Below are positions 51,066-60,745 of a stretch of DNA of 64,000 nucleotides, piece after piece. Under the pieces are notes generated by a model that did not search any database, was not told where the DNA came from, and saw only the letters and a program-made list of their open reading frames with translations. The first letter of the stretch is position 1; each line of letters opens with the position of its first letter. The stretch is taken from assembly GCA_964451785.1 (NCBI GenBank), contig CAYVJG010000009.1, positions 1-64,000 of the forward strand. The letters are read 5' to 3'. Made by a program: the position numbers and the translations under genes. The stretch comes from JAJYSO01 sp964451785 (GTDB taxonomy: Bacteria > Bacteroidota > Bacteroidia > Flavobacteriales > Flavobacteriaceae).

Positions 51066-52823
51066 TTACCAGCCGGGATTTTGCGTAAGATTTGGATTGA
51101 GTTGGAGTTGGTTTGTAGGAATTGGCAATAGATAATCTCTGCCGAGATTAAAATTAAATCCGCCACTACCAATAACATTGTTTTTGTACGGAGAGATGTA
51201 TCCACTGGCATCTATAGGGAATTGCTCTTTGATCAAATTAATATCATCAGGATCTGCATTGTCAATAAATTGTTGACGTTTAGCGCCTTTAGGAATCCAT
51301 CCTTTGATGAGTTCATCAGCGGCAGCCCAACGCCAGATGTCATCATGGCGGTAACCTTCAGCAGCAAATTCAACACGTCGTTCGCGTCTAATCTCGTTAA
51401 TAATTGGAGAAAGCGAAGGGAATAACCAATTAGGATCATGCGTAATATTGCCCATGTTGAGATGCGCCATTCCTACGCGATCGCGTAATAAATTGATGGT
51501 GTTATCAATATCCGCTTGACTAATAGTTCCTAATTCAGCTTTAGCTTCAGCAAGATTGAGCAACGCTTCAGCATATCTGAAATAAATTAAGCCTTGAGAA
51601 CCTTGACCTATTTTTTGTTGGTCTTCACTGATGTTTAAGCCTTTGTATATTTGATAACCGGTATAGTTGTTGTCTTCAGCAGCATTGCCCCAAGCCGGGT
51701 GTTCAAAAGGAGTTCCTTCAGTGAGGTAATGCTCACCATCATTGACTTGAATGGTTTGATTTAAGCGAGGGTCGCGGTTGGTGACTACGTCAATTAATGT
51801 TTGATCACCTTGATATAGAGAGCTTGTCGCGATAGGTTTACCGTCAGTACAAAGATAAGATTCTACAAGACTTTTAGTAATTCCTCGTCCACCACCTAAT
51901 CGCATATAACGCGCCCAGTAGGTAAATATTCCATCAGTAGCATCATAGCGACGCCAAAACATAATTTCGGAGCTATTGGAATAATCTATTTGGTTAAACA
52001 GTTTCCAGTAGCCATTAGGTTCGCCGACGTTGTCGAGGCTAAATTTACCGGAGTTAATGACATAATTGGCGGCTTCAACAGCTTTTTCTAAGAACACAGA
52101 GCCATCTTTGCCCGAAACGCCATAAGGGGTGCCGGCGTGGTATTTTTCCCAAGTACCTTCATAAAGTGCAATACGCGATTGAAACAAAGCGGCCAATTCT
52201 TTATAAACTCTAAAGTTTTCATAACCACTACCTCCTTTTTCAGGCAGGTAATCGATGGCGCGATCAAGTATAGTCAGCATGCTGTCAACCACCACATGGC
52301 GCGATAAACGCGGTTGTTTTAATTCTGTAGAATCATTGGTGGTTAAGGCACTCGATAGCCAAGGCAAATCTCCAAAATTTTGTAATTTATCATAATAATA
52401 CCAAGCTTTAAAAAAGAGGGCTTCACCGACGTATTTGTTCACTTCAGCGGGATCGCCATCAACGCGTTGGTAATTGTCTAAAAAGTAGTTGACATCTCTA
52501 ATGTTATTCCAATTGCCATAGCTCCATCCACCTCCAGAAGAAGGAAGGGTCCGTTCACCATTTAAGGCTTGACTGTATTGATAATTAACCATGTTATCTG
52601 AGCCTTGAGAATCGTCTAAGCTGTAAATACCAAAGTTTCCAAAGCCTCTATAGCTAGGCAGGGTGTTGTAAAAGCCATTGACATAAAGGCGCAAATCATT
52701 AACGGTGTGCCAATAATCGGCATCAGAAATATCAGATTGAGGGGTGCGTTCTAGAAAATCCTTTTCACAAGAAGTGAATAGTAAGGACAGACAAATAATG
52801 AGGTATAAATATTTTGATTTCAT
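51066..52823 (-). CDS. SusD-family nutrient-binding outer-membrane lipoprotein
   Basis: A 585-aa SusD/RagB protein with signal peptide and lipobox LLFTSC. Family features: DFLERTPQSDISDADYWHT after the anchor, TPR-like helical region with GEALFFKAWYYYDKLQNFGDLPW, YFRYAEALLNLAEAKAEL, and a C-terminal LLPIPTNQLQLNPNLTQNPGW. It lies over the SusC channel and captures glycan. ATG at 52823 begins a proper signal peptide; the frame upstream to 52841 adds six non-conserved residues. It is 21 bases after susC. Confidence 0.94.
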   Translation of the reverse strand: MKSKYLYLIICLSLLFTSCEKDFLERTPQSDISDADYWHTVNDLRLYVNGFYNTLPSYRGFGNFGIYSLDDSQGSDNMVNYQYSQALNGERTLPSSGGGWSYGNWNNIRDVNYFLDNYQRVDGDPAEVNKYVGEALFFKAWYYYDKLQNFGDLPWLSSALTTNDSTELKQPRLSRHVVVDSMLTILDRAIDYLPEKGGSGYENFRVYKELAALFQSRIALYEGTWEKYHAGTPYGVSGKDGSVFLEKAVEAANYVINSGKFSLDNVGEPNGYWKLFNQIDYSNSSEIMFWRRYDATDGIFTYWARYMRLGGGRGITKSLVESYLCTDGKPIATSSLYQGDQTLIDVVTNRDPRLNQTIQVNDGEHYLTEGTPFEHPAWGNAAEDNNYTGYQIYKGLNISEDQQKIGQGSQGLIYFRYAEALLNLAEAKAELGTISQADIDNTINLLRDRVGMAHLNMGNITHDPNWLFPSLSPIINEIRRERRVEFAAEGYRHDDIWRWAAADELIKGWIPKGAKRQQFIDNADPDDINLIKEQFPIDASGYISPYKNNVIGSGGFNFNLGRDYLLPIPTNQLQLNPNLTQNPGW

Positions 52824-52844
52824 AATATATGCAATAGTCAAAGG

Positions 52845-55800
52845 TTAGAAAGTTACGTTTACACCGACAGAATAACCGCGTTGCATAGGGTATATTTTCA
52901 TGTCGCTGAAGAAAAGCTCAGGATCTATATTGGTGTGTTCGCTCAATGGTGATAAGGTGAGAATATTATCAGCCATAACAAAGACTCTAAATTTCTTAAC
53001 GCCAATAACATCGAGGATATCACTAGGTAAGGTGTAGCCTATTTGAATGTTTTTTAAGCGAACATAAGCGGCGTTTTGAAGGTATTTTGTTTGGGTTTGT
53101 AAATTCTTAGAGTTTTCACCACTCATATAAAATTTAGGAAAATACCCATTAGGGTTACTTGGTGTCCAGCGATCGGCTTGTGTTTGAAACACAGAGCTTT
53201 GCCATTGGTTGCCGGTAATTCCCCAGAAGTAGTTTAAGCCACTGCCCGGAAAGAAATCGCGTTTTCCGACGCCTTGGATGAAAAAGCTAAAATCTAAATT
53301 TTTCCATTGTGCGCTACCGTAAAAACCGAATTGGTATTGCGGAGTGGTGTTTCCAATGACACTGAGGTCACCCATATCTTCTTCTGTATTTTTTCCCCAA
53401 TCAATTTTTCCATCACCGTTTATATCGGCGTATTGAATATCACCAGGGCCCCATTTAGAATAGATTTTAGATTGATCAGGCGCATTAGCTACATCAGCAT
53501 CACTTTGAAAATAACCAACGGTGGTGTAGCCGTAAATATCACCCATGCGTTGACCTGCACGCCAGTTAGAGAGTAAGCCTAAATCATTAGGATATTCCGT
53601 AACATATCCGCGGTAGTTAGATAAGTTTCCTCTTAAGGTATAGCTAAGATCACCGATTTGGCCTTTCCAGGTTACAGACAATTCGAATCCTTTGGTTTCA
53701 ATAGCGGCTGAGTTTTCCTGAGGAGGATTGGTACCTAAGACAGCCGGGAAATCGCGTGCGGGACCTAAATAATCCTTTGCACTGCGTTTATACCAGTCAA
53801 AGGTGATGGCTAATCTGTTGTCAAAAGCAGAAATGTCAGCGCCAAAATCTAAGGTGCTTGTAGTTACCCAAGTGATATAAGGATTGGTCAAGCCGGGAGC
53901 AGAAGTTTGAGCTTCACGTCCATCTTCAAAATACCAGTTGGTGCCTGTAGGTTGAGTGGTGCCTAAAGTAGGGTGGAAGGGATACCAACTACCTATAGAA
54001 CCTTGATCACCTAATCTTCCGTATGAAGCGCGGAGTTTAAAGGCATTGACATATTGATCAACGTTGAGGTCTTCCCAAAAAATTTCTTTGTCAATATTCC
54101 ATCCAGCAGAAACACCCGGATAAAATTTCCATCTTGTATCTGCTAAAAAGCGAGATGTTCCGTCATAACGTCCGGTGAGTTCTAGCAGGTACTTTTCTTT
54201 ATAGTTGTAATTGAAACGTCCAAAAACACCTTCTGTTGCTAGTTGATTTTTGCTATCGCTGATGTAAGGCGATTTTCCATAGGTTGTAGAGATGGAAGGT
54301 ACGTTATCGGTGTATAGATTTTTATTTCCTCCGTTAAAAGACAGGTTGTCATACAACTCATTGACATACCCAACTAGTAATTTAAAGTTGTGCTTTTTAA
54401 CATGCGTTTGATAAGAAGCAAAGGCATTAAAAATATAGTGTTTATTGAATAAAGCACTACGCGAAAATTGATTAGGGTAGGTGTAATCAATAGGGCTTAA
54501 TGTGCCACTTGGTTGTGGGTAATAAACGGTTTTGATATGATCACTCGTATTACTGATATCCGCTTCATACGTATAATTCATGGTTGCGGTTAAGCCTTTA
54601 AGTGGTGTTAAGATAACTTCACCTGTAAGTACTGGTTTGTCCCAATCTTCAATATGGCGGCCACCTTCTTCCATAAATCCAATATCACTAACTTCAGCAT
54701 AGTGTTTAGGTGCATTAGGTGTAGCTGGAGTGTAAACCGGGATACTTGGCCATTTACGAGCAATTTGATGCATCCAGTTGCTGCCGGTACGTCCTCCACC
54801 AGACCAAGGCGCATCATAAGTTTCTTTAGAATAATAGGTGCGAATGCCTACTTTAAGCCAATCGTTAACTTGAGAGGCAATGTTGGCTCTAATATTATAG
54901 CGCTTGTAAACGTCATCACCATATTTGAGCATGCCGGGATGATTGTTATAACCGAGTCCTACATAATATTGTGTTTTTTCAGAACCTCCAGAGATACTTA
55001 AATTGTGCTGTTGAACGAGTTGAACGTCTTTGTAGAAAATGTCAAACCAATCGTTGTTGGCATTGGCTCCTCCCCAATACAACCAAGTGTCAGAATCTGG
55101 GCTGGCTTGAGTTTCAGTTTTTAAAATTCCGGCTTGATAGAGCTTAATACGGTTAATCGTTTCTTGACTAAAAATATCGGCTCCACCTGCATGACGTGAA
55201 GCTTCATTATACAATAAAGCATGATCAAGTGAGTTCATCATTTCTGGCATCCCCATTGGCGTGTTAAAGGTGAGCGTACTGTTATAAGTAATTCTCATTT
55301 TTCCTTTTTCGCCGCGTTTAGTGGTAATTAGAATTACACCATAAGGAGCGCTAGAACCGTAAATGGCGGCTGCCGCTGCATCTTTAATGACGGAAATGCT
55401 TTTGATGTCACTTGGATTTAAGGCATTAATATCACCGCCTTGAACCCCATCGATAACCACAAGTGGCCCTTGACTGGTCGAGCCTAGGCCGGTATATCCA
55501 CGAATGTTTATTGATTGTGTAGCATTTGGTGCGCCTCCTCCGTAATTTGTGGAGATGTTGAGGTTAGCAACAGCTCCTTGAAGGCCCTCTGTTAAGCGCG
55601 TCATAGGACGATCTTTTAAAATGTCATTCCCAATAGTCGCTACAGCTCCCGTAGCATTGACTTTCTTCTGCGTGCCATAACCTACAACAACAACTTCATC
55701 GAGCTGTGTGCTTTGTTGTAAAACAATATTAATAGTTGCACTTGAGCCTACGGTGGCTTCTTGTGTAGAGAATCCTACATAACTGAATTGTAAAATGTCG

Positions 55801-56009
55801 CCTTGTGTAGCTTCAATGGAATAGTTTCCGTTAAAATCGGTAGTAGTTCCTTTCTCTTGTCCTTTAATGATTACATACACTCCGGGTAAAGGGAGGCTGT
55901 TAGGGTCGGTAACGGTTCCGGTGATGGTTTGCACCTGAGCCTGAGCAAAACTTACGGTACACAGGAAGCCTATGAGGAGTAAGAATTTGCTTTTGATGAG
56001 TATATTCAT
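52845..56009 (-). CDS. SusC-family TonB-dependent transporter
   Basis: A 1054-aa SusC/RagA protein. Signal peptide, carboxypeptidase-regulatory-like domain (ITGTVTDPNSLPLPGVYVI, TDFNGNYSIEA), TonB-box-like LDEVVVVGYGTQKK, plug with the SusC signature IRGYTGLGSTSQGPLVVIDG and GSSAPYGVILITTKRGEKG, then a barrel ending in YSVGVNVTF. Imports oligosaccharide (or peptide) with SusD. No ECF sigma/anti-sigma or hybrid two-component gene and no glycoside hydrolase lies in view, so the substrate is open. Confidence 0.95.
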   Translation of the reverse strand: MNILIKSKFLLLIGFLCTVSFAQAQVQTITGTVTDPNSLPLPGVYVIIKGQEKGTTTDFNGNYSIEATQGDILQFSYVGFSTQEATVGSSATINIVLQQSTQLDEVVVVGYGTQKKVNATGAVATIGNDILKDRPMTRLTEGLQGAVANLNISTNYGGGAPNATQSINIRGYTGLGSTSQGPLVVIDGVQGGDINALNPSDIKSISVIKDAAAAAIYGSSAPYGVILITTKRGEKGKMRITYNSTLTFNTPMGMPEMMNSLDHALLYNEASRHAGGADIFSQETINRIKLYQAGILKTETQASPDSDTWLYWGGANANNDWFDIFYKDVQLVQQHNLSISGGSEKTQYYVGLGYNNHPGMLKYGDDVYKRYNIRANIASQVNDWLKVGIRTYYSKETYDAPWSGGGRTGSNWMHQIARKWPSIPVYTPATPNAPKHYAEVSDIGFMEEGGRHIEDWDKPVLTGEVILTPLKGLTATMNYTYEADISNTSDHIKTVYYPQPSGTLSPIDYTYPNQFSRSALFNKHYIFNAFASYQTHVKKHNFKLLVGYVNELYDNLSFNGGNKNLYTDNVPSISTTYGKSPYISDSKNQLATEGVFGRFNYNYKEKYLLELTGRYDGTSRFLADTRWKFYPGVSAGWNIDKEIFWEDLNVDQYVNAFKLRASYGRLGDQGSIGSWYPFHPTLGTTQPTGTNWYFEDGREAQTSAPGLTNPYITWVTTSTLDFGADISAFDNRLAITFDWYKRSAKDYLGPARDFPAVLGTNPPQENSAAIETKGFELSVTWKGQIGDLSYTLRGNLSNYRGYVTEYPNDLGLLSNWRAGQRMGDIYGYTTVGYFQSDADVANAPDQSKIYSKWGPGDIQYADINGDGKIDWGKNTEEDMGDLSVIGNTTPQYQFGFYGSAQWKNLDFSFFIQGVGKRDFFPGSGLNYFWGITGNQWQSSVFQTQADRWTPSNPNGYFPKFYMSGENSKNLQTQTKYLQNAAYVRLKNIQIGYTLPSDILDVIGVKKFRVFVMADNILTLSPLSEHTNIDPELFFSDMKIYPMQRGYSVGVNVTF

Positions 56010-56544
56010 AAATGAAAGATTGAGAGGTTAGGTTAATAATTAAAAGTTAAGTTTAGTAAATCTTTGAAGTCAAATGTAAACAAAAATTAAAAAAAATTAA
56101 AATATTTAGGAAAAATAAATGTTAAATGTGCGGTTATACTGTATTGGTAGAGGGGGGCATCTCTTGTGAATTGCAGTGTTTTAGTAGTGTTTGAAAGGAA
56201 TTAGTTAAGCTTAATTTTTTAATTGGCTGCTATAGTAGGTGAAGATGATATTGCTTAACTGATGTTAATGAGATGCTTGTTTTTTTCGGGTTGTTTCAAC
56301 TTGTTTTTAATGCAAAAAAGGTGTATGTTAGCTTGTTGTTGAACTATTATCTCTATAAGAACTTTCCTTATAGAATCACTAAACATCTATATATAGAATA
56401 TGTCTTTATTTTACCTGTCATCAACAGGTGTATGAATGGCAAAACTATGGTAAGGCTATTTAAAAGTGAAGAATGATGGCTTTAAATGAGGTGTTAGTCG
56501 ATAGTGTTTCTTTAAAAAAGAATTTAAATATAAAAACTTAAACT
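56010..56544. other. Divergent intergenic region between susC and the LOG gene
   Basis: 535 bases, very AT-rich, without a convincing gene. On the minus strand TACATTTG at 56071-56078 matches the -7 consensus and could start susC with a leader of about 55 bases. Confidence 0.45.
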
Positions 56545-57234
56545 ATGCAAAACGGACAACCTACTAAGATTTGGAATCAGATTAAAGCGAATGACAGTTG
56601 GGCGCTTTTTAAAATAATGAGTGAATTTGTACACGGCTATGAAAGTATGAGTCGTATTGGACCTTGTGTAACCATTTTTGGGTCGGCGCGTACTAAACCT
56701 GAAGATAAATACTACAAATTGGCTACCGAAGTTGCCGAAAAGATTTCACATCACGGCTATGGAATTATCACCGGAGGAGGTCCGGGGATTATGGAAGCAG
56801 GAAATAAAGGGGCTCATAAAGCTGGCGGAACTTCTGTAGGTTTAAATATCGAACTGCCTTTTGAGCAACACGACAATCCATATATTGATCCGGATAAGAA
56901 TTTAAATTTTGATTATTTCTTTGTTCGTAAGGTGATGTTTGTAAAATATTCGCAAGGCTTTGTGGTCATGCCGGGTGGTTTTGGGACACTTGATGAGTTG
57001 TTTGAGGCGGTAACTTTAATTCAAACCCACAAAATTGATCGCTTTCCTATTATCTTAGTCGGTACTGAATTTTGGGGTGGCTTGATTGATTGGGTCAAAT
57101 CCACTTTGCTGGAAAAATTTAATAATATTAGCCCTAAAGATACAGATTTACTACAGGTTGTCGATACTGCTGACGAAGTGGTAGATATTTTGAATGACTT
57201 TTATAAAGAATATAATCTCAGTCCTAATTTTTAA
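56545..57234 (+). CDS. LOG-family protein (TIGR00730 type)
   Basis: A 229-aa lysine-decarboxylase-like (LOG) Rossmann protein. Motifs: VTIFGSARTKPEDKYY, YGIITGGGPGIMEAGNKGA and MPGGFGTLDELFEAVTLIQTHK (PGGxGTxxE). Characterised LOG enzymes release nucleobase from nucleoside 5'-monophosphates (cytokinin activation, AMP hydrolysis); the bacterial physiological role is uncertain. Older 'lysine decarboxylase' labels are not supported. Confidence 0.9.
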   Translation: MQNGQPTKIWNQIKANDSWALFKIMSEFVHGYESMSRIGPCVTIFGSARTKPEDKYYKLATEVAEKISHHGYGIITGGGPGIMEAGNKGAHKAGGTSVGLNIELPFEQHDNPYIDPDKNLNFDYFFVRKVMFVKYSQGFVVMPGGFGTLDELFEAVTLIQTHKIDRFPIILVGTEFWGGLIDWVKSTLLEKFNNISPKDTDLLQVVDTADEVVDILNDFYKEYNLSPNF

Positions 57235-57377
57235 AAACGTCAAATTAAAATTATGCCTTGAACCTTCTGTTTAAAGGAGTGTTGAGGTATTTTTAAGTTA
57301 AGATTGCTAAAAAATAATTCTTAATTTTAGGATAAAATATTTTTTTTTATAATCTTTACTGCGGTTATTGTAAGAAT

Positions 57378-60254
57378 ATGATTGGAGTTCAGGATTGTAA
57401 AATAAGGCATAAATATAAAGCATTCATAAGCCAGTATTGTGGTCTTTGGGTGTTTTTTTTATGGGGCGGATTTTCGGCACATGCTCAAATTACCATTGAT
57501 GCTGAGGTTTTGTTTAGTCCGGTGACAAGAACCTTGACTGTAGAGCAGAGGTTGACTTATCAAAATACAAGCTCAGATACCCTTAATACGCTATACTTTC
57601 GTGATTGGCTCAATGCGTTTAATGAAAAACAATCGCCTTTAGGACAGCGTTTTGCGTCGCAATTCAGTAAGCAGTTTCACTTTTCTAATACTGATGAACG
57701 CGGGGGGACGCACTTAGATTTTATACGCACTCATACTGGTAATTTGCTATTATGGCAGCGTCCCAAAGAGAATCCGGATTGGATTAAGATAGAGTTGGAT
57801 ACTCCCATGTTGCCCAATGAAACACGACAATTTCAGTTGCGCTATACCACACGTATTCCTTTGGCTTCTTTTACGGGTTATGGCCGTCAAGCAGATGGGC
57901 AATACGATTTGCGCTATTGGTTAATTTCTCCTGTGGTTTATAAAAAGGGATGGATGGTTTACAGCAATCAGGATTTAAATGACAGTTATTTGCCGCCGAT
58001 GCAGGTTAATATAAGCATTGATTATCCACAAAACTACAAGTTGTATTCAGGACTCAATCAACGCGAATTAACAGATAAATTTTATCAAAATCGTACGCAA
58101 CTATCTGGTGTTGAACGCTCTGATTTTCAAATGGTGCTAACAGCTGTTGATACCTTTGATGTTTTTGAACTCAACGATTTAAAAATTGTAAGCCAACTTT
58201 CTTCTAAAGCCTTGTCAAAAGAAGCAAGACAAGTCAGTGCTGAGCGCATTACAAATTTTTTAAAAGAGCGTTTGGGAGTATATCCGTTTAAGAAAATCTT
58301 GTTGACACAAGCGGATTATAAGAGTAGCCCGGTATATGGGTTAAATCAACTCCCTGATTTTTTACGCCCTTTCTCAGATGAATTTCAATTCGATATGAAA
58401 TTGTTAAAAACAATGGCGCGGAAATATATTAAAAACAGTATGCTTGTCAATCCGCGTCAAGACGCTTGGATTACTCAAGCTATTGTGATTGATTTGATGA
58501 TGGACTATGTCAATCGGTATTATCCTGAAACGCATCTCATAGGAAAGTTGAGCAAGTTGATAGGACTACGTTGGTCTCATTTGGCTGAATTGCCATTTAA
58601 TTATCGCTATTCCTTTTTGTTTATGAATATGAATCGCGCTAATCTCGATCAACCTTTAGCTATGCCTCAAGATTCGTTAATTCGATTTAACCAAGAAATA
58701 GCTAATCCGTTTAAAGCAGGCTTAGGCTTTGCTTATCTAGAAGATTATATAGGGGCGGCGAATTTGCATCGGGCGATTCAACTTTATTTTCAGCAGTATA
58801 AGTTGAGGTCTTCAACGCCAGACGATTTTAAAACCATTCTCCAAGCACAAACGGATAAGCCTATAAATTGGTTTTTTGAGCAATTTGTAGCTACTAATTA
58901 CCGTATTGATTATACCATAGATGCTGTAACTAAGATAAGTGCAGACAGCTTAGAGGTTGTGGTAAAATCAAAAACGCCGGCGCGTATGCCTATCTCGTTA
59001 TACGGCTTAAATCGCGATGATCAAATTGTGGCTAAATATTGGCTCAATCCTCAAGGCAAGTATTCAAAAATCCGAATTCCCTCGCATCACCTCAGGCGAT
59101 TAGTTTTAAATTATGAAGGTGTGATTCCAGAAATTAATCGGCGCAATAACACTAAAAACTTACAGGGAATTTTTAATAAACCTTTGCAATTGCGCTTGTT
59201 TAAAGATTTTGAAGATCCCAATTACACGCAATTTTTTGTCATGCCTGAATTTGCTTACGACCTTTATGACGGCTTAACAATCGGAACGCGAGTATCTAAT
59301 GAAGCGGTGCTCCCAAAACCCTTTAAATATCATATTACTCCTCAATATGGGTTGCGTAGTAAAGCATTAATTGGTAAGCTATCATTGCAGTATAAAGATC
59401 AATACCGCAATCGTAATTTAGAATCTGCAACTTATGGATTTAGTGGTAATCGCTATTCGTATGCACATGATTTATTCTATTACCGCTTTTCGCCCTATGT
59501 TATTTTTAAATGGCGCCATCGTGATTTGCGCAATCGTGAGCGTCAATATTTAACCTTGCGCAATGTCAGTGTTTTACGTGATCAATCTGCCTTAACAGAT
59601 GTCAGTGATTCGCCTGATTACAGTGTGTTTGATTTGCAATATACCTACAGCAATAGTAGTTTGATCAGTACATACGCTTCAACTGTTGATTATCAACTGG
59701 CAGAAAATTTTAGCAAGCTGGCATTGACCGCTAAATACCGCAAGTTGTTTTTGAATAACTGGCAAATTGAATTTCGCTTGTTTGCGGGCATATTTTTGTT
59801 TAATCACACCAATCCCGATTCTCACTATTTTAGTTTTGCCCTTGATCGCCCAAGTGATTATTTATTCGATTATAACTATTATGGGCGCAGTGAAGATAGC
59901 GGCTTGTTTAGTCAACAATTTATAGAATCAGAAGGCGGGTTTAAATCAAAACTCGAACCTGCATTTGCCAACCGCTGGTTGACTACGCTTAATGTGAATG
60001 CTTCACTCTGGCGTGATGTGCTGTTTCTTTATGGCGATGTGGGGCTGATTAAAAATCACGGCGTTCCGGTACAATTTAGATATGACTCTGGGGTGCGCCT
60101 GAGTTTGGTTCAAAATTATTTCGAACTCTTTTTTCCTGTGTATTCCAGTTTAGGGTGGGAAGTGAGCATGCCTAATTATGAGCAGCGCATTCGATTTATT
60201 GTTACCCTTGATTTTAATACCCTGATGGGCTTGTTTAAGCGCAGTTATTATTAA
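57378..60254 (+). CDS. M1-peptidase-like protein lacking HExxH, fused to a C-terminal beta-barrel
   Basis: A 958-aa protein with signal peptide ending AHAQ. Residues about 38-500 follow the M1 aminopeptidase layout: beta-rich N-domain (VEQRLTYQNTSSDTLNTLYFRDW), a catalytic-domain equivalent, and a helical end. Where M1 enzymes have HExxH...WLxEG, this has KTMARKYIKNSMLVNPRQDAWITQ, keeping the VNPRxDAW scaffold but losing the zinc ligands and catalytic Glu. Residues about 610-958 look like an outer-membrane barrel (alternating aromatic strands, ending FNTLMGLFKRSYY). Probably a surface-exposed non-catalytic protein. Family known in Flavobacteriia, role unknown to me. Confidence 0.72.
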   Translation: MIGVQDCKIRHKYKAFISQYCGLWVFFLWGGFSAHAQITIDAEVLFSPVTRTLTVEQRLTYQNTSSDTLNTLYFRDWLNAFNEKQSPLGQRFASQFSKQFHFSNTDERGGTHLDFIRTHTGNLLLWQRPKENPDWIKIELDTPMLPNETRQFQLRYTTRIPLASFTGYGRQADGQYDLRYWLISPVVYKKGWMVYSNQDLNDSYLPPMQVNISIDYPQNYKLYSGLNQRELTDKFYQNRTQLSGVERSDFQMVLTAVDTFDVFELNDLKIVSQLSSKALSKEARQVSAERITNFLKERLGVYPFKKILLTQADYKSSPVYGLNQLPDFLRPFSDEFQFDMKLLKTMARKYIKNSMLVNPRQDAWITQAIVIDLMMDYVNRYYPETHLIGKLSKLIGLRWSHLAELPFNYRYSFLFMNMNRANLDQPLAMPQDSLIRFNQEIANPFKAGLGFAYLEDYIGAANLHRAIQLYFQQYKLRSSTPDDFKTILQAQTDKPINWFFEQFVATNYRIDYTIDAVTKISADSLEVVVKSKTPARMPISLYGLNRDDQIVAKYWLNPQGKYSKIRIPSHHLRRLVLNYEGVIPEINRRNNTKNLQGIFNKPLQLRLFKDFEDPNYTQFFVMPEFAYDLYDGLTIGTRVSNEAVLPKPFKYHITPQYGLRSKALIGKLSLQYKDQYRNRNLESATYGFSGNRYSYAHDLFYYRFSPYVIFKWRHRDLRNRERQYLTLRNVSVLRDQSALTDVSDSPDYSVFDLQYTYSNSSLISTYASTVDYQLAENFSKLALTAKYRKLFLNNWQIEFRLFAGIFLFNHTNPDSHYFSFALDRPSDYLFDYNYYGRSEDSGLFSQQFIESEGGFKSKLEPAFANRWLTTLNVNASLWRDVLFLYGDVGLIKNHGVPVQFRYDSGVRLSLVQNYFELFFPVYSSLGWEVSMPNYEQRIRFIVTLDFNTLMGLFKRSYY

Positions 60255-60290
60255 TGTATATTTTATACTAAAAATACGCCCTAAGGATAG

Positions 60291-60298
60291 TATCTTTA
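60291..60298 (+). promoter_or_regulatory. aroQ promoter -7 box
   Basis: TATCTTTA, one base off consensus, 21 bases ahead of the aroQ ATG. Confidence 0.45.
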
Positions 60299-60319
60299 CG
60301 CAAAAAAGAAATTCATCTT

Positions 60320-60745
60320 ATGGAGTTGTTAATCGTTAATGGACCTAATTTAAATTTGTTAGGAACGCGTGAACCTGAAATATATGGCACTCAAACTTTT
60401 GAAGCTTATTTAGAAGGGCTTCAAAAACGATTTGCCCCCGTTAAATTAACTCACTTTCAGTCTAATTATGAAGGCGATTTAATTTCGGCTATCCAGCAAG
60501 CTGATGTGCATTATGACGGTGTGATTTTAAATGCCGCTGCTTATACACACACTTCTGTTGCTATAGCTGACGCTGTTAAAGCTATCGCAATACCTGTTGT
60601 TGAAGTTCATATTTCAAATGTCTTTCAACGTGAAAAATTTCGACATCACTCTTATTTGTCGCCTAATGTCAAAGGCGTGATAGCCGGATTTGGATTAAAA
60701 AGTTACGATTTAGCCATTAAAAGTTTTATTAAAAATGAAGACTAA
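60320..60745 (+). CDS. aroQ: 3-dehydroquinate dehydratase, type II
   Basis: A 141-aa AroQ catalysing dehydration of 3-dehydroquinate in the shikimate pathway. Motifs: LIVNGPNLNLLGTREPEIYG (with the catalytic Tyr in EIYG), FQSNYEGDLI, LNAAAYTHTSVAI and VEVHISNVFQREKFRHHSYL with the catalytic His. Complete. Its last 11 bases overlap the start of the next gene, implying co-translation. Confidence 0.96.
   Translation: MELLIVNGPNLNLLGTREPEIYGTQTFEAYLEGLQKRFAPVKLTHFQSNYEGDLISAIQQADVHYDGVILNAAAYTHTSVAIADAVKAIAIPVVEVHISNVFQREKFRHHSYLSPNVKGVIAGFGLKSYDLAIKSFIKNED

Noticed and set aside
56273..56476. 67-codon plus-strand frame upstream of the LOG gene
   Set aside because: Biased toward Leu, Tyr, Phe and Lys as expected from AT-rich DNA; no domain, no promoter, and the gap is otherwise non-coding.
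57307..57322. 16-base match to the end of the dispersed repeat (GCTAAAAAATAATTCT)
   Set aside because: Only this AT-rich stretch matches; the diagnostic CACGGTATTATACC block is absent, so it is likely coincidence or a very short remnant.
57378..60254. Annotating the M1-like protein as an active aminopeptidase
   Set aside because: HExxH and the downstream Glu ligand are absent from the expected position.
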